From Balanoglossus misakiensis (Eukaryota > Hemichordata): 64,000 nucleotides of DNA. Positions 38,300-50,600 of the stretch are shown piece by piece (the first letter of the stretch is position 1; each line of letters starts with the position of its first letter). The position numbers and the translations under genes are program-made. The DNA lies in NCBI GenBank assembly GCA_040954595.2, contig CM082577.2, positions 6,262,001 through 6,326,000 on the forward strand, given 5' to 3'. The notes below the pieces were generated by a model. The model saw nothing but the letters and a program-made list of their open reading frames with translations. It searched no databases and had not been told where the DNA came from.

Positions 38300-38318
38300 T
38301 TTATTCTGTCAATTTATT
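38300..38318 (-). terminator. LMF1 polyadenylation signals
   Basis: Two AATAAA hexamers on the minus strand (38313-38318 and 38300-38305) lie about 104-117 nt past the LMF1 stop codon, a normal distance for a short 3'UTR. Confidence 0.6.
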
Positions 38319-38421
38319 TTTACGAAAAAAAGTACAACGGCACAGCAACAGCGTGCGCGTGCAATCAGGGAAAACATTTTCCGATGATTTTTTTTAACAT
38401 CCTATAACGGACAGGAAACAT

Positions 38422-38629
38422 TTACGGAGGAGGTATATCTTTGAGTTTCACTTTGCCGCGCACTTTGGGAATTCCATAGCCTCTCTGCATGAGGTACGAC
38501 TTCAAATTATTCAAAGACACGGGTTGTAGGTAGCTGCCGATTCGCCGACGTTTCCACCATTTTCCTTCTTTTGCAGCGGCACTGCCAATTTTGGTGAACG
38601 TGTACCTGTAATGCTCCACACGGATGTAT
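38422..38629 (-). CDS. LMF1: LMF1 exon 11 (terminal)
   Basis: Encodes YIRVEHYRYTF through KEGKWWKRRRIGSYLQPVSL to the stop at 38422-38424. The acceptor is TTTTTTTTTCAG; it enters in phase 2, completing a Lys codon. Confidence 0.93.
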
Positions 38630-41600
38630 CTGAAAAAAAAAGAGATGATATTTGGCTAAATTAATGATTGCTTGCAATTTAGAAAAGTCTATTCTCACAG
38701 AATACAGCATCAGTTTGAAGAGACCAATCAAAAACAACCTTATGAGACTGCTGCACACAGCCTGACCAATAAGAGGCACTGTTACAAGCCCATTTCAAAT
38801 CAGCATGGTAGCTGAGTAACAGGTGTTTTCCAGCCTAGACCACCTGTTGATTGGTATTTATTCTCCGTGACATTGTGTCGAACATTGAAAATTTGAGGCA
38901 AAGACTGCATGCAGAGTGGGGTTTTGAGAACATAGACCATCAGAAACTTCCAGTGTAACCAGACTGAATCATGGGATATTTCATGTGCAAGTGACTGTAA
39001 CAATATCTCCTGGTGACTTTGACACATGGCTTAATTTTCTTTCTACCCCTGTGGAAGCCCTGTTCTTGACAAATACACACCACAGGGGATCAATAAACCC
39101 GAAACCTAAAACAAGAATTAAATAGCTTTGTGGGAGGTGGAGATCCTAAGGCATCAACATCTGATTGTATCAGTTCACTGTACTCCATGTTTGTTTTGTA
39201 AGTGACCAGTCAACTTCTTGGTAATTACCCGGACAAAATATGATGAACACACCCACTCGCACATAAAATATCCCCCCCCCCCCCCAACACACACACATAT
39301 GTATGCTGAGACTGCAAACGAATCAATATTGTTCAACGGATATCAATATTTGACTGCTTGGTGACCCTTTTTCTGTGACGCCACTAATCTACTAAGTCCA
39401 TACCACAAGTAGTAAAACAAATGGCTTGCATACACTGGGTTCAAATACAAATTTTCCAATGATGTCACTAACACTGCCATCCGTTTGTTTCGTCATTTTA
39501 TGTACACTGAGAATACAGTATGTGTTGGGGGTAGCAATGTGCATGTTGCTTTTTTAAAGCCAGCACTCAGATGATGATCAAGTGATCAACCACAAGTGAA
39601 ACTGGGATTTAATCACAATAAGTTTTATGGGATGACTTGGTCAAAACTAATTTCAGAAACACTGTGTACGTCAATTTTAACTACTGTTTCTATTTCTGTT
39701 TTATAAGCTTCAAATTTTCCAAGATCCATTTCCTTCCAGGTTTTAATTACACTATTTATAAACTGTGAAGACTTTTTGTAAATTCCTTCCCAGAAATTTG
39801 ACATAAAAGTGAACATGAAATCCAGAGATTTTCTCTTGAATGAGAATGACAATTATACCAATTCAACACTAAGACTCAAATCAGCATGGATATACTTACT
39901 TTGGTGGGTCTGTATCTGCAAAAGGATTATACGCAATTAATTCTGTTGTTTTCTCATCATTGGCAAGTAACTTTGCTGCCAGATGTATCAACCAAGGATT
40001 AGACTGGTAATTCTGGAAAAGAAAAGGAAACCGAGGGAACCTAATGGAATCAAAAGTTCATCTCAATGTACAAAGCAGGAGACAGGGCATCAAATGGGGG
40101 GAGAGGGCGTGAGAATATTAGAGGATATTATGCCGGTTTGTGTACAAACAATACGCACCCCATTAACCTTTGACAATTCAGGGTCTGCGTAGAATTTGAG
40201 GCAATTTAATCTTCCCAGACCTCTGGCAATTCACAGTGTGCCAGACATCATGTACCGTAATTGTTCTTTTATTTGGTATAGGTAGGGCCCTAAAATTCAA
40301 ACGATTGCAAGTATAAACATCTCTGTGGATTCTATACAATGGGGGTTTTACAGTACGCTTCTGGACTAGGTGAAAAGTCACCCATTGAAATGTTGATATG
40401 ACCCCCTAGGTGAATCAGTATGACCTCACAGCTTTCTGGGTCATGGTATCCCCCAGCAGTGAAAGCAATGGCGGAAGCGAGATATGATGTCATCAGGAAG
40501 GAGGGCGTCGGCACTGGGGCAAAGTTCAGGAAAATTTCCAGACTTGCTGCACACACGGAAATACAGCAGTATACAGCAGGAATTTCATTTTGAGAGATCA
40601 GCGAAAATCAAACAAATGTTAAAATTCTCATATCATTAACAACCTCTCCTAAATGCCTCCATTTTTAGATTTTTTCCGAATAAAACTTGCGATAAAAACA
40701 TTTCATAGGGCAACAGGTGGTCTGGATTGTACAGTTGAAATAATTACCTGAAAAGCCGCAAACCACAGCAACCAATCCAGTCGGTAGTGGTAGGGCGAAA
40801 TCAAGCATGGCCGCCGTGTCACGTTGCCCGGTTTACACTTGAATTCGTATTCGAGCCACACGGTGCCGGCGCTGTCCGGCTGCGAGCTGTGCGTCCCCTG
40901 GAAGATCACTTCGGTTCTCTCCTTAGTGATGCTGTCGGAAAAAGGAAATGGAAAAAAAATAGGAGGTCGATCTAACAACACAGCTGGTGGTTCATGTAGT
41001 CGTTTATTTGCAGTTTGAGTTTGATCACTTCAGAACCAAAATTTTTATTTTTATTTTACTAATGTGAGGTGATAAATTCCGCAACAGATGTTAAAAGAAT
41101 AAATAGCACAGGAAATAATTCTACTTCTGCTATTTACACATATCATTGAATTCACCGCAGCAATGCGCCACATAAATGTCACACAATTATGTAAAAGCAT
41201 CTGTTACAGGCCGTATAGTCTTCCATCAAACATGTCTCATTCACACAGTTTATTTGCTCAAGTTAATCCAAAAATGTCCATTCTGGAATTTGCTTACTCA
41301 TCACAGGTATTCATTGTAAACCTTCTGAACTGTGGTGACTTAATGTGTAAAAGAGGCATTTTCTCTATGCCATGAAATTGTTAATTTAACCATTGGTCCA
41401 TAGCTGTGTGGTTCAATCCCATTGTTGTCACTAATGATGTGTTACCCAAGGGAAATAAGGGTGGGGGTGTGGCGGGGCTTAGAGCCCCATGGGCTGCATT
41501 TTTATATGCATTTTCATTTTACAGAATATCATCCAATTTTATTCCCGCTGCATTTAACCCTATAACCACTATGATTTGGCCCAAATCCAATGTTTTCTAT

Positions 41601-44600
41601 TCTGCCTACAATAACACTGTTTGTGATGCTTTCTACACCAATGTAGCCATGTTTATAACAAGCGCAACTTGAAGGCCAAAAACTGGCAGTGTGTCTTTCC
41701 AAGACGACACCATACAACTGACTGAAAAAAATGGCATCCACATTTGAATATTTGGCAGCACTCACCTGCCAAAAGCACCGTACGTGTTGACAAGTCTGAG
41801 CGAATCGAAAGAGGTGTTCATCGCTTGTCTCGACGACATCAGGTTCTGTACGACAGGTATGCTGAGGTAGGCCAGCAACAGACCAATCGAAATATTCAGA
41901 ACTCTTCGGAGGTAAACACCTGGGGAAAAAAGGATAACCCAATGGGAAAGAAAGTTCAAAACTTGCATTTTCAAATTTTTTTATCTTGAGGTATCATATG
42001 TGTGTTATTATATTTTCGCATACAGTACAGTATCACTAGTCAACTAAAAAGAATTCCACTTTCCATCACTCTCCACAACTTTATTTAATCTGCGACAGAT
42101 CAGACAACCAAACTGCGGTGAAATTGGCAAGGCTTATGTTGGCATTAGATTTGAGTGCCTTTTACAGCCACATTGGAGACACCACTGATTAAATTCGAAA
42201 AGCCCCACTTTGCTGAAAACACAGGCAGCTTGACGCGGAAAGCGTTTCGCAATAAATAACATCTCAGCGGATATTACGTCCGGATTTGGAATACATATCC
42301 CTGTGATATATCCCACAAGATTACTGGGACCTATCAACTTCTTCAACACAGGCAACAAATTCTGAGTCTGCTGTAATGGTCATTGTATTAAAACAGAAGT
42401 TATCAGTGGCAGTTTAATAAAAAAAACATTGATTGGCATAAATTGGGAGAATTGGAAGATAACCATGTACTGTTTATACAGACGTTAGTTTTAATCAGAT
42501 TTCGTATTTGATGAAATCGATTGAATATGGTGATGATACTCAATATAATATCTCTTATTAATACAAATGTTTCTGAAAGAGCTCTCATCATGGCATAAAA
42601 AATCAGGATATTTTTTTCTCCTCTCCATACAACCATACCAACCCCTCCGAGAAACCCCTCTGACCAACTGTGCCAATGTGTTCAGCAGAAACTGTGATGA
42701 TTGTCCCCTCGCGACACCACCGAGGAAACACCAGTCGAGTTTCCATAGCAACACACCTCTGATAATGAAACCCCAAAACACGCCCGTCACAATCAAGCAC
42801 AAGTCACCATGTCATCCATAACAACAACATGTTTTGGTCTCAAAGATCAAAACGTCACGCGTTCAGGCTTCAAAGATCACATAACCAATTCATTTTATCT
42901 CCAAACTCCAAAACTTCGGTTTCCAAGAGGTCAGCGAGGCAGCAATCCAATTTCATTCACAAAATGAAATGACAAACAGAGATATTGCAGCACTTGACCA
43001 GCTCACTGGACAAATTTTGAGTTATCTCATTAAAAATCTACCTCTGTATACATTCCTTGATAACACTAAATCACGCATCCACCATTATGCACTGAATCCA
43101 ATCCAAACTCCGGGAATTAAATTTTGTGCTTCGTGAGATTCACACAATCATTATCATAAATCAATCCACAGGGTTCACTTGAACATTTGACTGTAGATTG
43201 TGTTCTTCCAGTGATACCAACATGAGTCAGGGATACAGGGAATTTACGAGAATTTGATCAAATTTTGTTTTCGTCCATATCTATGCATTAGTGGGATCTA
43301 GGTACAGTAAAGAACACGTCAGCCCACACTTCAATGAGATAAACTGATGTCCATCAGCTGAAACCTTGTAGATAAACATGACATTTTTCACTGAGGTGAT
43401 GGAACTGTTGACAATGTTCCAGCTAATATCTGCCTCAGCAGGGCAACATAAAAAAAATTTAAATATCTTTTGGTGCAAAATCGTAGTTACAACTTACACG
43501 TTTAAATACACTGTTCTGGAGCAAAGTAATAATTTGTTACGAGCAAATATTTTGTCTTATAGTAGACAGAACCAATCAGAGATGGGTGCTTCACAGGAAT
43601 ATATGCTTCACTTCAACTTGATTCAGTTTGTTGTCCCCCACTTAATTAATCATCTTTTCTACCCCCAAAGTCTTCCTGTTACACAAGAAGTCAAGTAATT
43701 GAGTAACAGCTGCTTGGGCTGAACTAGTTATAGGCCTGGTGTTGCCTGGCGACAAACCTATGTGTCTATGTCTGCTTTGTGCATATGTCGGTTGGGGGAC
43801 TGGGAACTGAAAAAAAAGCAATTTTTGATTTTAACCATTAAGAGTGGCCATGTATGCTAACGTTGATTAGCTTTAGCTTTGCCTGTCTGCAGAGTGGACC
43901 CTGTTTCGAAAAGCATATACTTTGGTCGTGAACTTTGCGTCATTGAAATTCAAAGGGTGTGATTCAATCACTATAAAAAAATGGCGTGTTGTGGTTTCAC
44001 ATCAGTGGAACTTAAAGCACAGACCATAAAGCACAACGGTTTCAGTTATTCCGAAGAAAGTAAAAAGATGGTAAACATTCAGGCAGATTTGGAACACTGG
44101 CATCATGTATTCTGATTCTCAGTTTTGTAATTGAAAAAATAAACGTCAACTCATACATTTCTTTGTCATAGTATAGGTTCATTCTTTCAATCGGAGAAAA
44201 GTCAGCGTACTTTTACAACCATTTGAGTTGAACTCCCTCTCTAATAGCCTATATTATTAAAAAAAAAACGCTGATATATTAAAATGTGTTTAAATAATTT
44301 GTCGTGACTGTTAAATGTACCGTTTCTGGGGCTTAAGTAAGATATCCCCATATACATCGATTTATCTTCACTGTCAAAGTAATGTCAGTGATTACATTCT
44401 TGATTTTTATCAAGCAACTGCTGCATGTATCACTGATGGAATTGGCAAATCATGCAAGAAGTCGCGGCGATATCATTCGTGATTTGTATCGTGTATCGTC
44501 AAATGCAATCACAGATTGCATTCATATTTAATTGGGATGTGCAGGCTTTGTCTGTCACAAGTTGACAAATTGAATAGTCTCGACACCAACCTGCTTACGT

Positions 44601-47600
44601 TTCACACCCATGGCAGTCAATCCATGGTCATACATTACACTGGTTATTAATCTCTCAGAAGATGGGGAACAGCAAATAAATAATCTGGTAGATAATAGTC
44701 CCATGACAAATAAAAGATGGTTCCATATGACATATGGAAACTACATCCTTCTGTGTCATTACAGGGAAAATCACCATGGAGAGATCTGAATCAAACTTGA
44801 TACATATCACTGCAGAATTCTGATCATTCATGATTGCAATAGTTACCATGGCAACTGTGAACACTCTGTCGACCAAAACATGATAAAATAGGAAAACAGA
44901 CAGCACATGAGTGGCTGTGCTATCTCTAAAACTAAGTAAGACTTCAGTGGACAAACGTTGTGTAATGCTTGATAAAATAAAAGCATACATATATCTTTAT
45001 GAAAAATGAACCATTTCCAACCAAATTTACTTCAGAATCTTCAATGTCTTAATAGCCGAGATTTCCATCAAGAAGTCTGTGTACTTTTTAATAGATTATG
45101 GTAATATCTTTTTTTTCAAAATCCTCATTTATAATTCTTTGGTTATCTGATAAAAGCACGATGGTCTGAGCTGAATTTAAGTCCTCTATATCTTCACTGG
45201 ATTATGGTGAACAATGTATTTTGTCAAATGTTGACATATTTGTGTCGAACGCTATTCACAATTTTTATGACATGGATTATGTTCGTCAAATGCACACTTT
45301 TATCATCAAGGATGTCGGCAGAAAGTTGTCGCCATGGAGATTTGTTCGTGTCGTCTTTACATGTCTTGCTTTCAGTACATGTAGACAGACTACTTTCATG
45401 ACTTCATGAAACCTTGGCGACCTCACATCCTGATCGTCTTTTGCGGACCAAACTTTACAATTAGCTGATTTATGGCCTCTAGAGGGCAGGCATCACCCTG
45501 TAAATTGCATCAGGCATACATGTATGATTCTAAAAGCTGTAATTTTTCATTAGGTTAAGATTATCCCCAAACGCTCTGCGTGGAGAATGAGTGTGTCCAC
45601 CTGCCATGTGAACAAAACCATACAGCTATACTTCCCAAAGTCAGAACAACGGAGTGTGTGTTTTTCTCCATGCACTAACTAGAGCATGTGTAATCTCACC
45701 CCAAGTAGCCCTTGGTGCTGTTCCCGTTCTCTCTTCTCTCTGAATCTGCAAGACGCTTCGCTTGGCCCAGCCGGCTGCGTCTGAGAAGAGGAAGGCATAG
45801 AATTTGTCGTCCATGCAACACAGCGACGGTAGAATTGTCAGCCAGTTTAAGAAACTCAGGTTGCCACTGATGATCAGTATCACCTGTTGGACAGAAGGGT
45901 GGGAAACATCATGGCAAGCTATTAATTAGAGCTTTTTGGAATGAATGAATGAATGAATGAATGAATGAATGAATGAATGAATGAATGAATGAATGGATGA
46001 ATGAATGAGGGAATGTATGAATGAATGAATGAATGAGGGAATGAATGAATAAATGAATGAATGAATAATTGAATGAATGAACGAATGAATGAATGGATGG
46101 ATGGATGAATGAATGAATGAATGAATGAACGAATGGATGGATTGATGACAGATATGGATGGAGGGATAGACAGATGTGTGGGTTGTAAACTGGTAGATAG
46201 GTAGAAGATTGGATGGATGTGGGTGGTTGACAAATAAATGCATTGATAGATGAGTGGAATTTATATTGCTGAGCCACTAAATGTCATAACACAAAGGTAG
46301 TAAGTATGTACATAATCAGTGATTTCTATGTGCAGACAACCCTATTCCTCAACACACTACACTACACATACCAGTTATGATGATTCCGTATGACATATGT
46401 GAAAAAAAAAAAAATATTCTACCACTAACCTGAAAAAGTATTTGCAGCACCCCACCAGTGATGATAGCCGGTCGCCATGGTATCAGAAGTAGAAACGGTG
46501 CTACCAACTCAATAAAGTGATTGGTAAGTGTTTCAAATTTGTGAAAAATCTCTGGTTCTTGGTGCATGTAGTAACTCACTGGATTGGGGACCGGCTGAGT
46601 CTGTCATCATGAAAAAAAAATACGAGAAAAATATATTTGTCATGGAGACATTTTGTGAAGTATGTCATATTTTCATTATGATAATTCGGCCTGATGTAAT
46701 GACTTTCATATTTGATATTTGAGGGCTCAAAACATACGGAAAAGAGGTGTGGAAATACTTTGCTCACCTCATAATGGTAATTCATACAAGTGAGATCCCG
46801 CCAGCACTGATCTCCACGTATCTTGATCAGACCCTGAAAAATCCAAAACACGTCAATTTAATACCAGTACTTAAACATATACACACATACTATGAATGAC
46901 TCTGACATGATTACTTTCACTACCACTGTGAACTATGGCCTTAATTGTCATAAAAATGACCTTTAATGATCTCTAACCCCTAATGTCTGATTTTTTTTTT
47001 CACACATCATGGCCTAATAACCCCTCAGACAGCCATTATTCATGTGATTTGTGCTCCAATGGCAATCATTTTGATCTGTTATATATTCGACCATCTTGAA
47101 ACTGAAAATTTAAACAGTTCGACAATTAACAACGTTGTTAATATGTCACAAATGTGAGTCCAAATACTGACATGAAATTACATGCAATGACATGTAGTTG
47201 TACCCATTCTGCCTTTTTTATCTAATATGCATCTCTGCTCAATTAACTTACAGCGCCGAGCATGATTCTGAAGATGAGCCATCGATACCCGAGTATCGTA
47301 ACCAAGGGAGTCGGCGTCTTCCTTGGTATCTGTTTCCATGCCAACAGAGGACACATGAATATTGCCAGGAAACCCGTCTCCAAGAGCTGGGACTCCCAAC
47401 CTACACAGTGCAAGGAATGCAAATTTGTTCAGTAGAGGCAAATTTCTGAAAGTGATCTCCGATGATACCAGTTTTCGGCAAGTGTTATGGTAGATCATTT
47501 TTGTAGTGCAGAAGTCACGTGCTGCAGTTTTCTGTCCTACAGTTCATTGGTCAATCTACATCTTGGTGAGAACTGTAGCTACAGTATTATTTTCCTTATT

Positions 47601-50600
47601 AATTTTATTTTGGACTTAAATACTAGTAAAATGTCCACATAGTTAAGCCATGTAGTGTAGTATATACCATGACATTTCCTTATATCAATTGTATGTGTTT
47701 CTTTACTTTATTATTACACACGACAGAGGTTTCGCCCAAAATTAAATAGCGCCCCCAAGGGAATAACCTGCAATTTCTAGTAAACATAGCGCCCCCAACA
47801 TGGTTAACTGTAGCCTATCCCATGGCAAACTGTTCAGCTGTTTATTCTAATAAAAATATACCTCATGAATAATATCTGTGCATACGGCAAATCATTTACT
47901 TATATTTTTACCATATTAATTCTCTGTTCACTTCATTATTGTTTGTGTTGTCTCCAAATTGCCAACTGGTGAACAATGGACAATTTCTGCTGTAAACAGT
48001 GTGAAAATCAATTTTCTTACCACAAAGTCTGGATCAATTTTACTTACCAAAGGAATACCTGTAAAAAAAGTGCAGTCAAAATGTTGTTACTGTAAGTACT
48101 GTCATTTTTGGTTTGTACAGTACAAGTTTTGAAGCCCACATTAAATTTCAACCTTTCACCCCTCTTCCCTATCCATGGATCCAACCACATCTCTAGAAAC
48201 AATAGGCTGTACTATGTTGTGGTGGTGAAGGGTTTAAAAGGTGAATAATGTCCCAAACTGGTGGTCACATTTATAGAAATAGAAAATAAAAATAATATAA
48301 AGAGCTACAGTGAAGCTGAACCATAATCAGATTAAGTCTGAAGTGAACTGTGGGCACATAAATTCTACCCTACACACGCAATCATTTAAATTCCTGCTGG
48401 GTTGAGACTGGCAACATTTTATAACTTTTCCAACTGTTTCACAGAGACATAAGATTGACAAATTATATGTCGGATTTAAATTCTCTTACTATAAGTAAAT
48501 TTTAACAAATATGCTTCATTAGTTAAAAAAACTGAGAGTTGACATTTTAGATTTCGCTGATCCTTTTCTCGCTTCTAATCACTGACTTATGCTACTAAAT
48601 TTGTGACTTGTAATTTGACCCGCGGCGACAAGCCAAGACCTTTGCATGGTAACCTAGGTATCGCCAAGAGACAATGATTTACCATTTTCCACTCGGTGTT
48701 GATTCAACATTAAGCATGCTGGATAAATCACGGCCCTCTCATAAATTTCCAGCACGTGGGGCGTCAATCATGATTTTTGGGCTAGCAATATTTCACAGGG
48801 GATGGTAAATTGTCTGGAGTTGTTACGTTTCATGAAGGGACGTCAAATTGTAATCTCTAGTTGGGGTTTTTATCACACTATGTCTTGAAGAGACAATGTG
48901 GAGAGATGTAAATCACACAGTTGAACTGATAGGAATGACAGAAAAAAAATCTTACAGAAAGGTTGAGGCACTTTCTGGTTGGTATGAAATCTTTTTGTAC
49001 ACAATGCACTTATAACATTCCCGTGTGTGCCCTCAACGTTTCAGTAACGTTCAGTTGGCAAGTCAGCGAAACCTAGTTTAACCATACAACAGCTGTGCTG
49101 GCCCTGTCCTTAACATAGGGGCCGTCATTGAACAGCAGGGAACCAGACTAGTCTAGCAAACTAAGGGCTATGAGAGAGTCTAGCTACATATATACCCATG
49201 CAATCCCACACCAAGTTATTTGCACATAATCCCAATTGATCTCAGGGTGGATGTGTATTTCGAGCCTATAAAGAAGTCATTCCTGCCTTCTTTTGGTTCT
49301 TTACACCAAAAACCTAGCTGTTTTGATGTCATAATTAACTATCAGCCATTAAAAGATGTATTCATGGTGTAGTCCACTTACCATCGCTGTCCTACATTGA
49401 CCAAAGAGTGATACAGTATCCACAGCAGCGTCATGACAACCATATTGCTGCATCCGCAGACGGTTACCAAGAGGGACAGCGCAAGGCCGGTCGTTGCTAT
49501 GGCGTCCAGGAAGAAGTCAATTTCGCCGACGTCCGTGAACCACAGCACGGTGGGCACGACGCGCAGACAGTAATGGATGTCATTGTTGAAGTGATCCTTC
49601 AGCTGTTTCAAGTACACGTCCACCGGCAGGAGGCCGTCTTTCCCGAGGAGAGCTCGGTTTTGGTGAAGCGCCACCAGGAAAGCTACAGCTGGAAAAGAGG
49701 GAAAAAGGAATGGCAGTGAATTGATTACTTCTTCCGTTGCAAGAATGTAAATCATGGTAGTGTGCCACGCATGACACTTGGGATGAAGTCCGGCAAAGCC
49801 CCCGCTACAGGTGATACATGTATTTGTAATGTTGGTGTCAGATTTGACATTGCAAATGTCATTTGTGCAGTTGCGAGAGACTGCTCGCTCTTACCCACGG
49901 TCAATTCTGTTTGTAGAAAGGCCATGTGCCAACCATTATAGTACACACGTTATACATAAGGTGGTTGATCATAAAAATAAATTTTGCTAAATAAGATGCT
50001 TATGTGCTCTTTCTGGGACTTTCTACAGGGACTTGACCACTTCTCAAGTATTCCATCATGAGATACATGCAGGAATATTGTGTAGTTGTGTTGTGTATGA
50101 TTGATTTGACATACAAGCTAGTCACAACACACAAGTCTGAGGGGCACCTTGACTACTATTATGGGATAACAGCAAATAATTATTGACATTGAGATTCTAT
50201 GGAAAAAAAAATCCTGTGCAACTCTGCGTCAATCCTGAATTGTTCCAAAACTGTGTGCACTGCCAGATCTTTATGATAAGGTAGCATCTTTGTTTTGAGA
50301 AAAACCAAAGCAGGACAAATTTTGAAGTGCTCGTGCGTGGAGACTGTTCAACCGTGCACACATAATAAAACTGTCAACAGTATAGTTTTAGGTATCTCTA
50401 ACACACAGTGCTTCAGCAGATGTGAGGGCCGACATCTTTGGTACAGTCTTCCCATGATGCACTTCATACAGAACATGATAGACATAGTCTACCCATAATG
50501 CAACTGCAATGGACAACAAAACACTACCGAACAAGAATAAATGTGCATATACAAATTTATACAAAAGAAATAAAAACACACGCTGCTTACTTTTTTAAAT

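Larger units (their letters stand above)
41920..45699. other. LMF1 intron 7 (3.8 kb)
   Basis: The longest intron. It holds a perfect RFX X-box at 44842-44855, a TGCAATC-ACA-GATTGCA palindrome at 44504-44520 and a 44-codon antisense open frame at 43981-44115. No clear coding exon. Confidence 0.8.

Noticed and set aside
45909-46277. Minus-strand frames reading repeated FIHS/SFIH
   Set aside because: Produced by the tetranucleotide array, which has no stop in any of three frames.
47252-49688. Direct splice of LMF1 exon 2 to exon 4
   Set aside because: Shifts the frame and loses the conserved WYSFGWESQ sequence; the 11-nt exon fixes both.
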